Shown here: in pieces, positions 47,425 through 59,666 of the stretch | Numbering within the stretch: the first letter of the stretch is position 1 | Layout of the letters: each line of letters opens with the position of its first letter | Source: Alentia gelatinosa | Taxonomy: Eukaryota; Annelida; Polychaeta; Phyllodocida; Polynoidae | DNA length: 64,000 nucleotides | Direction: 5' to 3' | Assembly (NCBI GenBank): GCA_950022655.1 | Contig: OX465579.1 | Location: forward strand, 19,877,088 to 19,941,087 | Position numbers and translations under genes: made by a program | Notes under the pieces: generated by a model | Databases searched by the model: none | What the model saw: only the letters and a program-made list of their open reading frames with translations | What the model was told of the DNA's origin: nothing

Positions 47425-47440
47425 ATTCCATCGTCCATGA
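47425..47440 (+). CDS. Phactr: PHACTR last coding exon
   Basis: One base completes the split arginine codon. Then TTC CAT CGT CCA TGA gives FHRP and stop, the exact conserved C-terminus of PHACTR proteins. Acceptor CATCTCCTATTCAG. So short a coding part would not be called without the matching phase 2 junction from the previous exon. Confidence 0.95.
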
Positions 47441-50400
47441 TGAATCTTTTAGAGCCTTTCTGTGACTGAAGCCAGCAGGATCCACCCCATCACTGATTGG
47501 TCAGCCTGTGTCACGTGACACGGATAACAGTTTCTGATTGGCTAGGCCGTGGCCTTTGGTGCAGTGATGGACTTCCAGGGTACTGGTATCCATGGCAAGT
47601 GGTACAGTTCTTGCCTAGCAACGGATGAACATGTATATATCAGCAAAGTGTTCCTGTCCTTCTTCTATGAACTGTGATCTTTAGTCAGTAAATATCGCGT
47701 GGTAGCGGGTTGAGTCCGACCGGAACCCGCAACTCACACCAAACAGGAAGAAGAATTATATCGCAAAGACTGCTGACCGGGCAGAGACGAGACTTGACGG
47801 CAGAAGGGAGAATCCAGTGTAGCTGACCTAAAACGGGGTAGGGAGGGGGGAGAGGGGATTATAATATTGCAAAAACTATAAAGAGAATACAAGAACATAA
47901 TACCCAGTGGTATTCCCCGACATCGGGAATCATCAGAAGGGAGACACATAGACCTAGTCGCATAGCCGCGCCCTTCTGGGAGGACCCGCCGTGTTTAGTG
48001 TGGTCCCTGAGCCGCTAGATGGCGCTGAGGAGCCGTCGGCGGGCAGCGGAGGATGAAGTCCGGAGGCCCGTGCTACAAGATGGAGGTCCGAGAGACGGGG
48101 TCCCTCTATAACAACCCCCGCTTACGGGACACCCAGCGTGGAGGTATGCTGTGCCCGAGGTGTGTGTCTCAGAGCAGGCCAGTCGTTGCATCTGACACTA
48201 CACTGCCTTGCCTTTTTTGCGTCCTTTCAACAACTCGGTGGAGGGCAATGTACGTAGTTATGAAAACCCACGTGGGGGAAAAAAGACTCATGTTTTGATC
48301 ATTAACCATTGAAACCAAGCACCCATCCAAGTTCGAAACTCCACTTCCTTACAGTTGGTGTCACCCCCATGGTTATAATCCAGGGGACACTCCATGGCCT
48401 CTTCAGTTCGTACTTTTGACAGCTAGGCGGGTAATGGTGTAAGTCCATTGTGTTCCACTTTCAAGGAAATGTTCCAAGAATGCTCCAATCCTGCCCGGCT
48501 GATTGTAAAACCATGGCAAGCCTTGTGCACCTAGTTTCCAATGTAAGGTTGGTAACAAACAAGAGGGCTCTTACATTTATTTCGAAAGTTGCCAAAATGC
48601 ATTTTGTAATCCTTGGTTGTAAATACCCTCTATCCAAAGCAAAAAATATATATAATCGAAAGCAGGTTGATACATTTACGTTGCATTATCTTTCTTTAAG
48701 TGAATATCATGTTCCGTAACCTATATATGACCGGCATTAGTTCATGAATATCCTAGAGAAATACAAATTAGGTTTAAGCGAGGGATCTCTGTATATGTAA
48801 GCGCCACAAACAAATTGTGACAAGTGGCTTTGATAAATTTAACCAATTCGACCCAATTAAAAAAAGGGATGTATCAATGAAAGATATATGTATATTATAA
48901 GGCTTGCTATGTTGCGCTTTAAAAAGTTGGACACTATTGTCATTTTGCTTGCTTGGAGAGAAGGTATGAGTAAATAATTCATCAAAACTTCAGCATTTCC
49001 ATCGTCGCATGATGCGTGGTATACCTCAAAGATGACGGGGTGGAGTGGATGGATCAGGGTTGAGCACGTATGGCATCAGAATAGAGCTGCTCTAACAATG
49101 AGTAGCTCAAGATCAAAATCTTTGATTAATTAGGTCGGAGACAACGAGGTATTTTGTCTTTATATAGGATTTTTTGCTCGGTGTTGGGTACAAGGGATGT
49201 GTATGGTTGGTAGTCTGGGAATTTGTGTGATACCTGTTGCACCTTTTCCCTGAGAAAATGAAGAAGCCCTTGCTATGAGAAATTAGCGAATCTGAAGCCA
49301 ATGTTTATACGAAAACAGTGTTACTAAAGAGGAAAAAATAAAGTGAACTTTTTTTTTGTGTCTAGCTTCTTTGAACCCAGTTACATATTCATAAGACGGA
49401 ATTCTTTCTGCACCAATTTTTCGTTAAAAGAATACTCTAAATTGAATGACATGGTAAAGAGTGTGTATCCCTTGAAATGCAGGATTCCCCAAAATGGTGG
49501 ATTGAAACTGGCCCTGATTGCTGAGTAAGTTGTTTGGATGTGACCAGTCAGAGCTATTTGTGAGTTAAATAAGAGCTACTCGTGTTGTGGCTTTCCGCCA
49601 TACATTGTAAAAGCATCCCAACACCTCCTTCATCCCTTCTCTGTGGCTGCCTCTCCTTTACTACTCTCCTCTTGTATAATCCATACGGTGTCACACACAC
49701 ACACAAAACGGAAGCCAGTTGACCACCCTTTTCACTCTTCTTTGTGGGCAAGCATGGACCTCAAGTGCCTAACTTTACATGACGACACTAGAGGCCGCCA
49801 CGGGGAGGACCAATGATGTGAGATTTGAGGTTATGGTTTTCCTACTTGGTGTTTGAGTGAAGCGCGGGGCACGTTTTCCTACAGGCAGCCTTCTGATGTG
49901 TGCTGTTGAATCCTCTTTATTACTTTGTATTAAAACTATGCGGGGTGGGAAGCGGGCGGGCGTGAGGGTTGGGGGAGAAAAGAATAATTAGGAAAAACCA
50001 CATCGATGAGTCGTGTTTGTAGCTAACCAATTTTTAACAGTGTAATGGGGTGATGTTGTTATTGCACAGTCTTACTTTGGCCCTTTGTGTGCGCTTTTAG
50101 AGACCTTCTGTCGATGCCTCTATGTATACGGCCTTTGGTCTACCATTCAACGTTCCCGTTTTTAACAAGAATGCACTTTTGATATCAAAATGCATCCATT
50201 GGTTGTTGACATTTGATAATTGTGAACTGCTGGTAGCAGTTGTTGAAGACATCATTGCCTGCTTTCTCACGTGTTGCCAACTCATCATGTTCATCACATT
50301 GCCCACTTCCTAACTCACCTCCAGGTCGCCAGGTGGCACTGCCTGTTCCGGGTCCCCCTAGCGGCACAGGCCCTGGTGTCACCCTTGTTATGGCCGCCAT

Positions 50401-51990
50401 TCATATCCTCATTTTGTGTAAATTTGTGTCCATGTGGCCCATCCTCGAAGGAGGCCATCAGGATTAGGTAGGGAAAAAGATGTGCCCGAAGCGAGAAGCT
50501 TGTGTATGTAAATATATAACCCCTCGGACAGGTTCTTTGCTAAGGGTGGATAGGTCACTATCTTTGCATTCGCTGAAGCCAATTCCGGTTGTGTTGAACA
50601 AAGCAGCCTTCCAATTATAGGAGAGCAAATGCAATGTTGTGTGAGATTTTTGAACCCCATAATGGCACTGAGATTATGCTTTTAATGCATTTATGTGTAA
50701 TCGAACTAAGGACGCCTCGGGAGGGCAGGTGGGTTCATTCGTAAACTGCAAACCTAGAGCAGCAAGCATTGTTGCTGCGTTCGATTCACTGCCATTGCAA
50801 ACTGCAGGGTTATTATTATTATATTATTACAATTATAGTCTAGAGGTGGGGAAGGGAACATGTTTCCATTGAAACCACATCAGAAATGTCCTGTTTTAGT
50901 TGACCACATTATTAAGTGCACACCAAACCGTGATGGGTGGCAATGGGCAAGTGACAATACCTATCATGTGTTACGGCATCGGTATCCCTCCCCTCAGCGC
51001 GTTGTTTTGTTTACCTGTTACATGTTAGAGACATGTTCAGACTTGTACAACACGGAATCACCCCATTCCTGGTTTTAACCCTTCCTTCACCATGAACCGT
51101 AGCACAAGAGAGAAAATAACAGTGGTGCAGTGGCTAGTTGTACAGTAACCATGTGCCAGTGGTGTCACCTTTTTGAGTGTAGTAGACTAGTGACGTCTAA
51201 AGGCCAAAAAAATGGAATCTTATGTCTAGTGTACAGTTGATGAATAAACAGTTGTAATACTGAGGTTGAGTTTGTGGGAATTGGACCATTGTCAATGGGT
51301 TAGACTGGGGTGTGAATGCGACTTGTTATCAAGCATTTTAGATATAAAGGGGAAAGAAGGTTTCCTCTTTTCTTTTGTCAATAAATGCCATGTGTATCTA
51401 TGAGCTTGGTGCTTTACCACCTATGAAAATAGCCACGTATGTTGAGGAATTTTAAATATTACTAGGGAAATGGGCGTAGGTATCGACACAAAGATTTTAT
51501 ATTGTAGGGCTGGAGCAGGGGCCCCACAGACAATAATATACGCCAAACCAGATGGCCTGGAATCTTTTTTAAGGAAAGACTTGTACCTAGGACCCATACC
51601 ATAAAATATTGTAGTTGCATAGAAAAACGGCCTGCCATATTTAATACGTGTCGAGAATAGAATGTCCCACATATTAAAAGGAAAACTACCATGTTAGGTA
51701 CGCCCGTTTGCCTATTGTATTGTCTTGTAATCATTTTGTAATTTCTCTGGTAACTTCAAGCCAACAATTGTACATACCGAACAGATTCAAACTTATACTA
51801 GTGCATATTAAAAACAAAAAAAATATGTTCAAACCTTTATATAAGAAAGATGCAAAATGACTCTATCAAGTGCTGTAACAAAATTAAGCTTTTAGCAAGA
51901 GAAGAGAAATGAGACAAAAAAGAAACCGTGAAGCATGTAGAGCTGTACAATTTAGACTGAGTATGATTTATATCTCACAATAAAGTGACT
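47441..51990 (+). other. Probable long 3' UTR of the PHACTR gene
   Basis: After the stop, about 4.5 kb lacks the MITEs and SINEs that crowd the introns, which fits a transcribed and constrained 3' UTR. AATAAA lies at 51380-51385 and 51979-51984; an AATAAA near 49336 would give a shorter form. Small open frames here (such as 48053-48298) have no recognisable product. Extent is inferred. Confidence 0.45.
51979..51984 (+). terminator. Candidate polyadenylation signal
   Basis: AATAAA in CTCACAATAAAGTGAC. It is the most distal signal before DNA turns into unmarked AT-rich sequence. A second candidate is at 51380. Confidence 0.4.
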
Positions 51991-53557
51991 ATTTTACACA
52001 AACTGCTGCCTTCAGTCTTATTTTCCTCAGTAGAGTATATATATATTGTATCTCACCAGGTATTTATTTTCTTATTGATTTGACATCTCTGAGAAAACCT
52101 GTTTTATTAAGTAAAGTATAAAAAGAGAAACGTTTGGTAGTATTCCTTGATGAATCACAAAGTATCCAATCAGTGGCTTGGATTTGCCCTGTATATCAAG
52201 ATAGCACTATGGTGATTCTAGTTATCATAACTTGTGAAGGTATAGTCTCTTATTGCATATATAATCATACCATTCCTTTATTTCTATCATAACCTTCAAA
52301 ATTCCTTTCTTTCCTTTATTTTCTTTTAATACTGAAAAGTTCCTTTAAAATCATTCCAAGTCCATGCGAACAACATAAAATGTTATTTCAACAGGTAATA
52401 TTTCTGAAATCTACACATTTAACCGATATTGTCTTCAAAAGTTCATATTGTGAAATTCATTTCTGACAGGTAAAACTTGCTTTATGAGATGATATTTGTA
52501 ATTGTGTATTCGTATATTATTATTTGAGATAATTTGACCACCTGAAAGTATGCCTCATTGGTAATACATTTCTAAGTCCTGAAAGGTTAAATATACCTAA
52601 TTGTCAATCATTTCAATAAAATTCATGGCCTTGCCATAAGCCAGAAGGGTCATTTTTAGCCTACCAGGTGAAGGATGAGCCATACCCAATCAAAGACTCA
52701 GCAACAGGAAATGTGTGAGTCCACCCTCTGGCTGTGAGCACTTGCTTGGAAGATGGCTTTGATTCAGAGTTTGGGGCAAGATTGATGATTTAGAGCATCC
52801 AGTTTGAATTTTAGGCTGCATTATCCTCCTTTGCCAAACTATCAAGTAGGCAATACTTGACAGATGGCCTAGCCAACAAGGTCAGAACCATGTGCATTTT
52901 TTTCACTAGATGCCCGATGAGACGCATGTTGAAACCATATTCTTTTGCTTTACTTGAAACAGAAGTCCGGATATGCCCTTAAAGACAAATGCAGGTAGGT
53001 ATCGCACTGCCCCTTGTGTCTACTAAATTTAACACTGATGCTGCCATCGGGTTTCATGAAAATATAGCAGTTTCCCATAGACACCAATAGATAAGTACTT
53101 GCCTTCTTCAGATGGCCCTCCCATAGAAATCATCATGGTGACATAGTATTTATTAGCATTTCTCATGTGTACACGTTCCCAACTATCATAATCCAGAATT
53201 ATTTGAAGATAGCAATAGAACATCAGTGTCATTTCGCAACAAAGTCAAAATGTTGCAGCTTCCCATAGACAACAATAGTTAATTAAGCACTTACATTTTA
53301 AGATGGCCTTCCCATAGAAGTTAGCATGGTGACATGCCACTTTTACATTTTGTATTTGCTGATATATGGTATATATGATATTTTATCCAGAGTTATTTGT
53401 AAAAATCAATAGAATTTAGAAATCGCCGAACTACCAGCATTTGTCTTTAAGCTGTTGACACTTGTCTAGCACCCTAGTAACTCTCCCTGTCAACCTTGCT
53501 TCCATGAAGATTGTGACATCATGGTACTAAGTGAACATTTGATTACAACAGCACAAC
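51991..53557. repeat. AT-rich spacer with a diverged tandem repeat
   Basis: Mostly unremarkable. At about 53050-53160 and 53250-53345 two related segments share CCCATAGACA(A/C)CAATAG, AGATGGCC(C/T)TCCCATAGAA and CATGGTGACAT. They are diverged tandem copies of a unit of about 190 bases. No gene. Confidence 0.5.
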
Positions 53558-55108
53558 TGATTTCACTTGAATTCGCCAGTCATGCAGTAGCATCAATGGT
53601 CAGGAGATTGGTATGGCCTCATAGAACCAAAAAATGAAAAGCTTAAATCTTTTATGGTCCCTATATACCCTCAGGATCCCTGGAACATTAAACCACAAAC
53701 AAACAAATCGCAGGGGTCTTTTTTCTTATGCCCCTGGGAGGAGCTTCTCTATTGGATGTCTGCCAACTACCCAAAGAAGTCAAAGGTGTGGCGTGGCTTC
53801 CTGAAAGGAAATACTGGCTACATCCCTGCAAGACCTCAAAGTAATATCCTGCATATACTGAGACAGAATTAGCAGACCTCTATGAAACCTTTTGATATAA
53901 TGAAAAACTTTGGTCAAACTGTGCATAAAATATTCGGATTTATTATTTTTAATTGGTTGTGCAAATTTCGGCAGCATAGCTTGCTGCCTAATACAGTAAT
54001 AATTAATTTGCTATTTGTTGGACAAATCCTATTTCTTGTTAAAATACATTCCATTTACCTATCAATGGTTCAGTTTGGGCACAACTTTGAAAAATACTTT
54101 ACTTTTTTCAGAGAACATTCAGTGTTATTCTTCAGAATTGTTTAAAAGACAAATGGGTATAAGTTTTGATTCCCCAAAAAATGCTCTTAGTATAGCCAAA
54201 TATTTCATCTAACACCATAGAAAATATAAAGTCCCTCATGTGAGTACATGTATAAATGTTGATTTGGCACCATGGAGAGAATGCATTCATGCTTAATTCA
54301 AGCAATGTTTGGAGAAAATTATTTTAGAATTCAGGAACGTTTAGTATCCAAAAGTATAAAATGTGATGCACCATACTGCGAACTGAATACAGGAGTCGGT
54401 CGCAGAAGGGGGGGGGGGGGGGGTATTTCAGAACCCATTTCAACCATTCTTGAATTTCCATGGTAAAATATGCAGATAGTTATTATCTAGAGAAATATAT
54501 GAAGAAAAAGAAAAGCAAAAAAGTCCGTAATATGGTGTATGGCGGATCAGAGTGAAGTGACGCGGTGATGCCGGTACGTCGCCGCGATGCCGGTTGCGCA
54601 TGCGGTCTAATTGTCTTTACCCGGATAACTTCTTTTATCTCACCCCAGATATTTTTTTTCCATAGACTTAACATTGGAAACTCGTATCTAACACCCATTA
54701 GATATTTCGGAAATATATCCAATGGGGGATAATGTCACAAATGTTAGCCCATTAGTCAATGTGAAGGGTGAGATAAATTCAGAAACCCATTCAAGTTTAG
54801 GGTCAGAGCTCGATCCCATCTCATTTGAATCACATAGCAATTCACGCGGCTTCGCCTTGTGAATTACTACGTGATTCAAACTCGATGGGATACGAGCTCA
54901 GACCCTAAACTTTCATGGGTTTCCTCTATAGTATCCGGCAGTTATTCCGCCCATAAAATCCACATACAGGACGTTCCATACTGGATACTATTTTTTTAAA
55001 TAAGGCTTAGCGACTTCGTAAATAACTTGAAACAGCTGGAGTTTGTACATATTATAACCTGAAATATCTGTACATGTGATTATTTTGATTCATCTGGTTG
55101 GTGTTAAG
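53558..55108 (+). repeat. 1551-bp tandem duplication, first copy
   Basis: The unit starts TGATTTCACTTGAATTCGCC and ends CATCTGGTTGGTGTTAAG. Its order is: SINE tail (53650-53706), unrecognised AT-rich DNA, a G16 run (54408-54423), and a reversed two-hairpin foldback (54633-54932). Small open frames are present but identical in both copies and not like known proteins. Confidence 0.95.
54633..54932 (-). mobile_element. Two-hairpin foldback, reverse orientation
   Basis: The reverse complement of the 8194 and 16366 elements: TTTATCTCACCCCAG first, then the GAGATAAATTCAGAAACCC junction, then the large hairpin around TTCACGCGGCTTCGCCTTG, ending TTTCCTCTATAG. Confidence 0.7.
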
Positions 55109-56658
55109 TGATTTCACTTGAATTCGCCAGTCATGCAGTAGCATCAATGGTCAGGAGATTGGTATGGCCTCATAGAACCAAAAAATGAAAAGCTTAAATC
55201 TTTTATGGTCCCTATATACCCTCAGGATCCCTGGAACATTAAACCACAAACAAACAAATCGCAGGGGTCTTTTTTCTTATGCCCCTGGGAGGAGCTTCTC
55301 TATTGGATGTCTGCCAACTACCCAAAGAAGTCAAAGGTGTGGCGTGGCTTCCTGAAAGGAAATACTGGCTACATCCCTGCAAGACCTCAAAGTAATATCC
55401 TGCATATACTGAGACAGAATTAGCAGACCTCTATGAAACCTTTTGATATAATGAAAAACTTTGGTCAAACTGTGCATAAAATATTCGGATTTATTATTTT
55501 TAATTGGTTGTGCAAATTTCGGCAGCATAGCTTGCTGCCTAATACAGTAATAATTAATTTGCTATTTGTTGGACAAATCCTATTTCTTGTTAAAATACAT
55601 TCCATTTACCTATCAATGGTTCAGTTTGGGCACAACTTTGAAAAATACTTTACTTTTTTCAGAGAACATTCAGTGTTATTCTTCAGAATTGTTTAAAAGA
55701 CAAATGGGTATAAGTTTTGATTCCCCAAAAAATGCTCTTAGTATAGCCAAATATTTCATCTAACACCATAGAAAATATAAAGTCCCTCATGTGAGTACAT
55801 GTATAAATGTTGATTTGGCACCATGGAGAGAATGCATTCATGCTTAATTCAAGCAATGTTTGGAGAAAATTATTTTAGAATTCAGGAACGTTTAGTATCC
55901 AAAAGTATAAAATGTGATGCACCATACTGCGAACTGAATACAGGAGTCGGTCGCAGAAGGGGGGGGGGGGGGGTATTTCAGAACCCATTTCAACCATTCT
56001 TGAATTTCCATGGTAAAATATGCAGATAGTTATTATCTAGAGAAATATATGAAGAAAAAGAAAAGCAAAAAAGTCCGTAATATGGTGTATGGCGGATCAG
56101 AGTGAAGTGACGCGGTGATGCCGGTACGTCGCCGCGATGCCGGTTGCGCATGCGGTCTAATTGTCTTTACCCGGATAACTTCTTTTATCTCACCCCAGAT
56201 ATTTTTTTTCCATAGACTTAACATTGGAAACTCGTATCTAACACCCATTAGATATTTCGGAAATATATCCAATGGGGGATAATGTCACAAATGTTAGCCC
56301 ATTAGTCAATGTGAAGGGTGAGATAAATTCAGAAACCCATTCAAGTTTAGGGTCAGAGCTCGATCCCATCTCATTTGAATCACATAGCAATTCACGCGGC
56401 TTCGCCTTGTGAATTACTACGTGATTCAAACTCGATGGGATACGAGCTCAGACCCTAAACTTTCATGGGTTTCCTCTATAGTATCCGGCAGTTATTCCGC
56501 CCATAAAATCCACATACAGGACGTTCCATACTGGATACTATTTTTTTAAATAAGGCTTAGCGACTTCGTAAATAACTTGAAACAGCTGGAGTTTGTACAT
56601 ATTATAACCTGAAATATCTGTACATGTGATTATTTTGATTCATCTGGTTGGCGTTAAG
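55109..56658 (+). repeat. 1550-bp tandem duplication, second copy
   Basis: Directly abuts the first copy and follows it base for base at an offset of 1551, dropping to 1550 after the G run (G15 instead of G16). The only other difference I noticed is T to C near the end (GTTGGTG at 55098 against GTTGGCG at 56648). The bases TGAT occur at all three boundaries. Confidence 0.95.
56183..56482 (-). mobile_element. Two-hairpin foldback, copy within the duplication
   Basis: Looks identical to 54633-54932, so it moved with the duplication and not by separate insertion. Confidence 0.7.
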
Positions 56659-58173
56659 TGATACATCGACTTATAAGGTGAGTTGTTGATAATTTTCTAA
56701 GAACATTCTTAAATTTACATGTTTTTCAGGATTCAATGACTCCAAAGTCGAAGATGTGGGAAAGAAACCTTTAATAGTATACAATTTCTGTTACATTATA
56801 ATATTGCCTGTCCAAGAATACCATATGTAACTCTGTCGGTAAATAGAAGTACTATGAGCTTCTGTAGGATGTAGAAAGGTGGAGAAATTGACCATAGTTT
56901 TTCCGTACAATGACCCATATCCATAATCTAATATTATTTTTGGGTAAATTAGATAGAGTAAGGATCAAAATCCAGGGATTTAAAGAGTCATTCCAAACCC
57001 TAGATAGAACGGGAGTAAGCGACCAACACACTACAATACCAAACATGAAATTAGGAGAGGCATAATCATGGCAATGAGATAAAAAAAAAACAAAAAAAAA
57101 CACTACAGTACTGAATCATGTTTACAGCATCCATAGAAATGAATCATTTCGAAAAAGTACTTGGAGATACAAAAACAAGAATAAAATGCTCGAGTCTTTC
57201 GTTAAACGAGAATCTCACCCTCATGGCATTTCAGTCTTTACGCCTAGGTCTGGTTAAGTATGTCTCCATGTGAGGGGTGAAACTCCAATGAGATCGTGTC
57301 GAAAATGTACTTTTTAATAGGTAAGTAATAGTCATATCAAGACGCCTGGAGGGCCACTTTATGGACATATCAGCCATTCGAATAATTTGTTCTCACAAGC
57401 CTGATGATAAAGGTTACCAGAATACTACATAAAATAGATTTTTGGAGACATTGATATAACCTCCTTACCATTGGCTGACGAAAGTGTCACAGGGTTTTTG
57501 AGTTTCCGTTGGCCGACAAACTTTGTGTAGATTTTTTTGTGTTACCTAAAAAGTCAAATAGTCGGCAAGGATGCATTGTATGCACTGTTTCTACTTTATT
57601 TTCTGGATACATACCAATTTAATATTCACATTAAAACATTGAGGATCACCAGTGAAATCAAAGCCTATTGATTCTGTCAGTCTGTGAAAAGATCCGTCAG
57701 TACTGGAATTATTACATAATCCCTGCCAAATTAATCTGTGAACAATCTCCTCAAGTCCCCTTTCAGTTCACCGATCTGGGAATGCTATACCAAAAGGATC
57801 TATAGATTGGTGGTTCCCGACTGCAGATCGGTGCCGAATAATTGGCCAATGGCAAAAGCTTGCACACCTTCAAGGTCTTCATTGTATCTGTAATGAGGTG
57901 GCGCCACCTGAAGGACTAGCTAGGGACTACAAATCTTACAGTCGGGCAGATCTAGCTCAAATATTGGTAAAATCGTACATTTAATGAAAGAAGCATGAGT
58001 TGTGGTACATAGCTAAGGGAGGCCCTAAGGAATATATTTTTAGGTAGATGGGCATTGCAGACAAGTCCCAGGAACGGCGTAGAAGCCATTTTAAAAAATC
58101 GCCATTACTGACTTTTCAGAATATGAAAAGCAAATTACTCACCTAAAATGTGTGCAATATAAACATTAACACA
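56659..58173. other. Spacer, no gene recognised
   Basis: AT-rich DNA up to the retrotransposon. A modest palindrome (CACCGATCTGGGAA / TTCCCGACTGCAGATCGGTG, 57768-57832) is the only structure noted. Open frames are short and unsupported. Confidence 0.6.
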
Positions 58174-58314
58174 TGAGGCTAATTGGAAATTGGCAGTAAT
58201 CATACGGGAGGAATGTGTGGCGCCACCTTGCGCTTACGCGATCATGTCGCAGATGCGCACAGTACTCCACAGAGGGCGCCTCCAGCGATCGTCAAGACAG
58301 CGTTTGCTTCGGAA
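58174..58314 (+). repeat. Split direct repeat A1
   Basis: 141 bases, TGAGGCTAATTGGAAATTGG to GCGTTTGCTTCGGAA, apparently identical to A2 at an offset of 4548. It ends 35 bases before the gag-like start codon, so it likely contains the 5' leader or promoter. Confidence 0.95.
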
Positions 58315-58349
58315 GCTAATTCGAGACCTCGCTCAAATCACTCGCAAAG

Positions 58350-59666
58350 ATGGGTAAAAACACTCCAAAGCGAAGGACGAAGGATCAAACGAAGGTAGTT
58401 GAAGACCAGGAAAACGACGATGTCGTTTTTAGCGACAAGTTCGCAAGCTTTGATAGGAGGTTTAGTGTTTTGGAGACGGCACTCGCGGAGATAGCGGCAA
58501 AACTCAATGGCAATGGCGCCCGCTCAGATCCAGGCACCTCAGCAAATACGGTGAATTCGCCTCCTTCGATGCAAGCGCCGACGGCCGCGACACTCCAGCC
58601 TCGAGTCCTCCAGGGCATCACTAACGGTATGGAGAATGCTTTCATCGAAAAAGTGGTGGCCTCGGCACCCGCACAACAAGGAGGAGTCCCGGCCGCCCTG
58701 GCATCCTACGCGGGAACGTCAGCCGCTACGCTGGGCCCCTTGGCACCCGACAACACGGCGGCAGCGCTCGCACGGCCGGCATCCCAGGGCACCACACTCC
58801 AAGCTGCGCTCTTGGAGCAGAGGCAGGCCGCAGCCTTGGTACCACCTATGACCGTTAGGCCGGGTAGGCCCGACGACGAGGTCGAGGACCAAGTTCGCAA
58901 GATCCTGGAGACCACGGCCTCGAGGGTCACAGAAGCCGGTAAATATAAGTTTTTCCCACATTTATATGTGCATCGAGGCCCGGAGAGAGCGAAGACAGGC
59001 CTGAACGAACTCACATTGGCGGAGTATGCCTGGGCATTATTACGAATTATTAATGACGATGATTTCCCCCCCCAATACGTGGCACCGCTGGTGGTACACC
59101 TGGAGGAGGTCCTCGAGGACGCCCGGGAGTTCGACTTTGCACAGGTCCGGAGGTGGTCAGAACGCGTATTTGCAATGGTCAGTGAGGGCCGCCTACGCTT
59201 AGGCTGGCTCGAGGACACTCGCATTCAACTCCTCAGAGTTGCGATATCCCAGGTCTATGCAGGCCGCATAGCTTATGCAGTCGATAATGTCAAAGGGAAA
59301 AAGGCTAGGGACGACACAGCGAGGCCGTGCCAGCCGTTCAACAAACCGGGGGGGTGTGATAAGCCCCCCGGGCACGTGGAAGGAGGCATTCGCATGAACC
59401 ACATCTGCGCTTACTGCTCAGTCTATACGGGGGCATCCAACGGCCATTCGGAGGTAGCATGTAGAGTTAAACAGAGGAATCTAAGCGCGGCAAGTCCCGC
59501 AAGCGCTTCACGGATCCCGGATCAAGTCTCCACCCCCCCCCCCAGGTTTTTCGTCGATAGGCGAGGCGACTCATCACCCGTCCCGCCTCACTTCAGCCGA
59601 CAATGTACAAGAGTTATTTGTTTGTTTACCTGCGCCTACGGCCTACACGTTGCCTACGGCCGATGA
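58350..59666 (+). CDS. Gag-like protein (ORF1) of the Ngaro-type element
   Basis: 438 residues. The start ATG follows A1 closely. Residues 1-55 are charged and predicted to form a helix (FASFDRRFSVLETALAEIAA), likely for self-association. Residues 60-175 are Ala/Pro-rich. Residues 176-315 form the conserved core (KFFPHLYVHRGPERAKTGLN, LTLAEYAWALLRI). Residues 327-371 hold a zinc-binding pattern: C327, C336, H342, H351, C353, C356, H366 and C371, resembling nucleic-acid-binding zinc fingers of DIRS-order Gag. Role: packaging of the element RNA. The last 61 codons overlap the open frame of ORF2, which is in the +1 frame. The function is by position and pattern, since Gag proteins are poorly conserved. 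Confidence 0.8.
   Translation: MGKNTPKRRTKDQTKVVEDQENDDVVFSDKFASFDRRFSVLETALAEIAAKLNGNGARSDPGTSANTVNSPPSMQAPTAATLQPRVLQGITNGMENAFIEKVVASAPAQQGGVPAALASYAGTSAATLGPLAPDNTAAALARPASQGTTLQAALLEQRQAAALVPPMTVRPGRPDDEVEDQVRKILETTASRVTEAGKYKFFPHLYVHRGPERAKTGLNELTLAEYAWALLRIINDDDFPPQYVAPLVVHLEEVLEDAREFDFAQVRRWSERVFAMVSEGRLRLGWLEDTRIQLLRVAISQVYAGRIAYAVDNVKGKKARDDTARPCQPFNKPGGCDKPPGHVEGGIRMNHICAYCSVYTGASNGHSEVACRVKQRNLSAASPASASRIPDQVSTPPPRFFVDRRGDSSPVPPHFSRQCTRVICLFTCAYGLHVAYGR

Larger units (their letters stand above)
26189..47440 (+). other. Phactr: PHACTR-family gene, 3' twelve exons
   Basis: This is a host gene for a phosphatase and actin regulator. Family members bind monomeric actin through RPEL repeats and recruit protein phosphatase 1 through their C-terminus, so linking actin pools to PP1 action on cytoskeletal substrates. 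Twelve exons join without a phase conflict: 26189-26434, 28098-28751, 31293-31478, 33200-33409, 34601-34690, 35470-35638, 41155-41255, 42757-42969, 43915-43976, 45056-45193, 46062-46138 and 47425-47440. They encode 720 residues (first residue split) before TGA. Three RPEL repeats lie at about residues 560-650, the PP1 segment at about 645-720, and the last residues are RFHRP. All introns are GT-AG. The 5' end is missing here: the first exon seen opens in phase 1, so at least one upstream exon must exist. Exons are clearly more GC-rich than introns. Confidence in the family is high; orthology to a particular vertebrate paralogue (1-4) cannot be told. Confidence 0.95.

Noticed and set aside
48053..48298. 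81-codon open frame beginning MKSGGPCYKMEV
   Set aside because: Lies just after the PHACTR stop in probable 3' UTR and resembles nothing known.
58706..59224. 172-codon open frame on the - strand
   Set aside because: Antisense shadow of the GC-rich gag-like frame; composition explains it.
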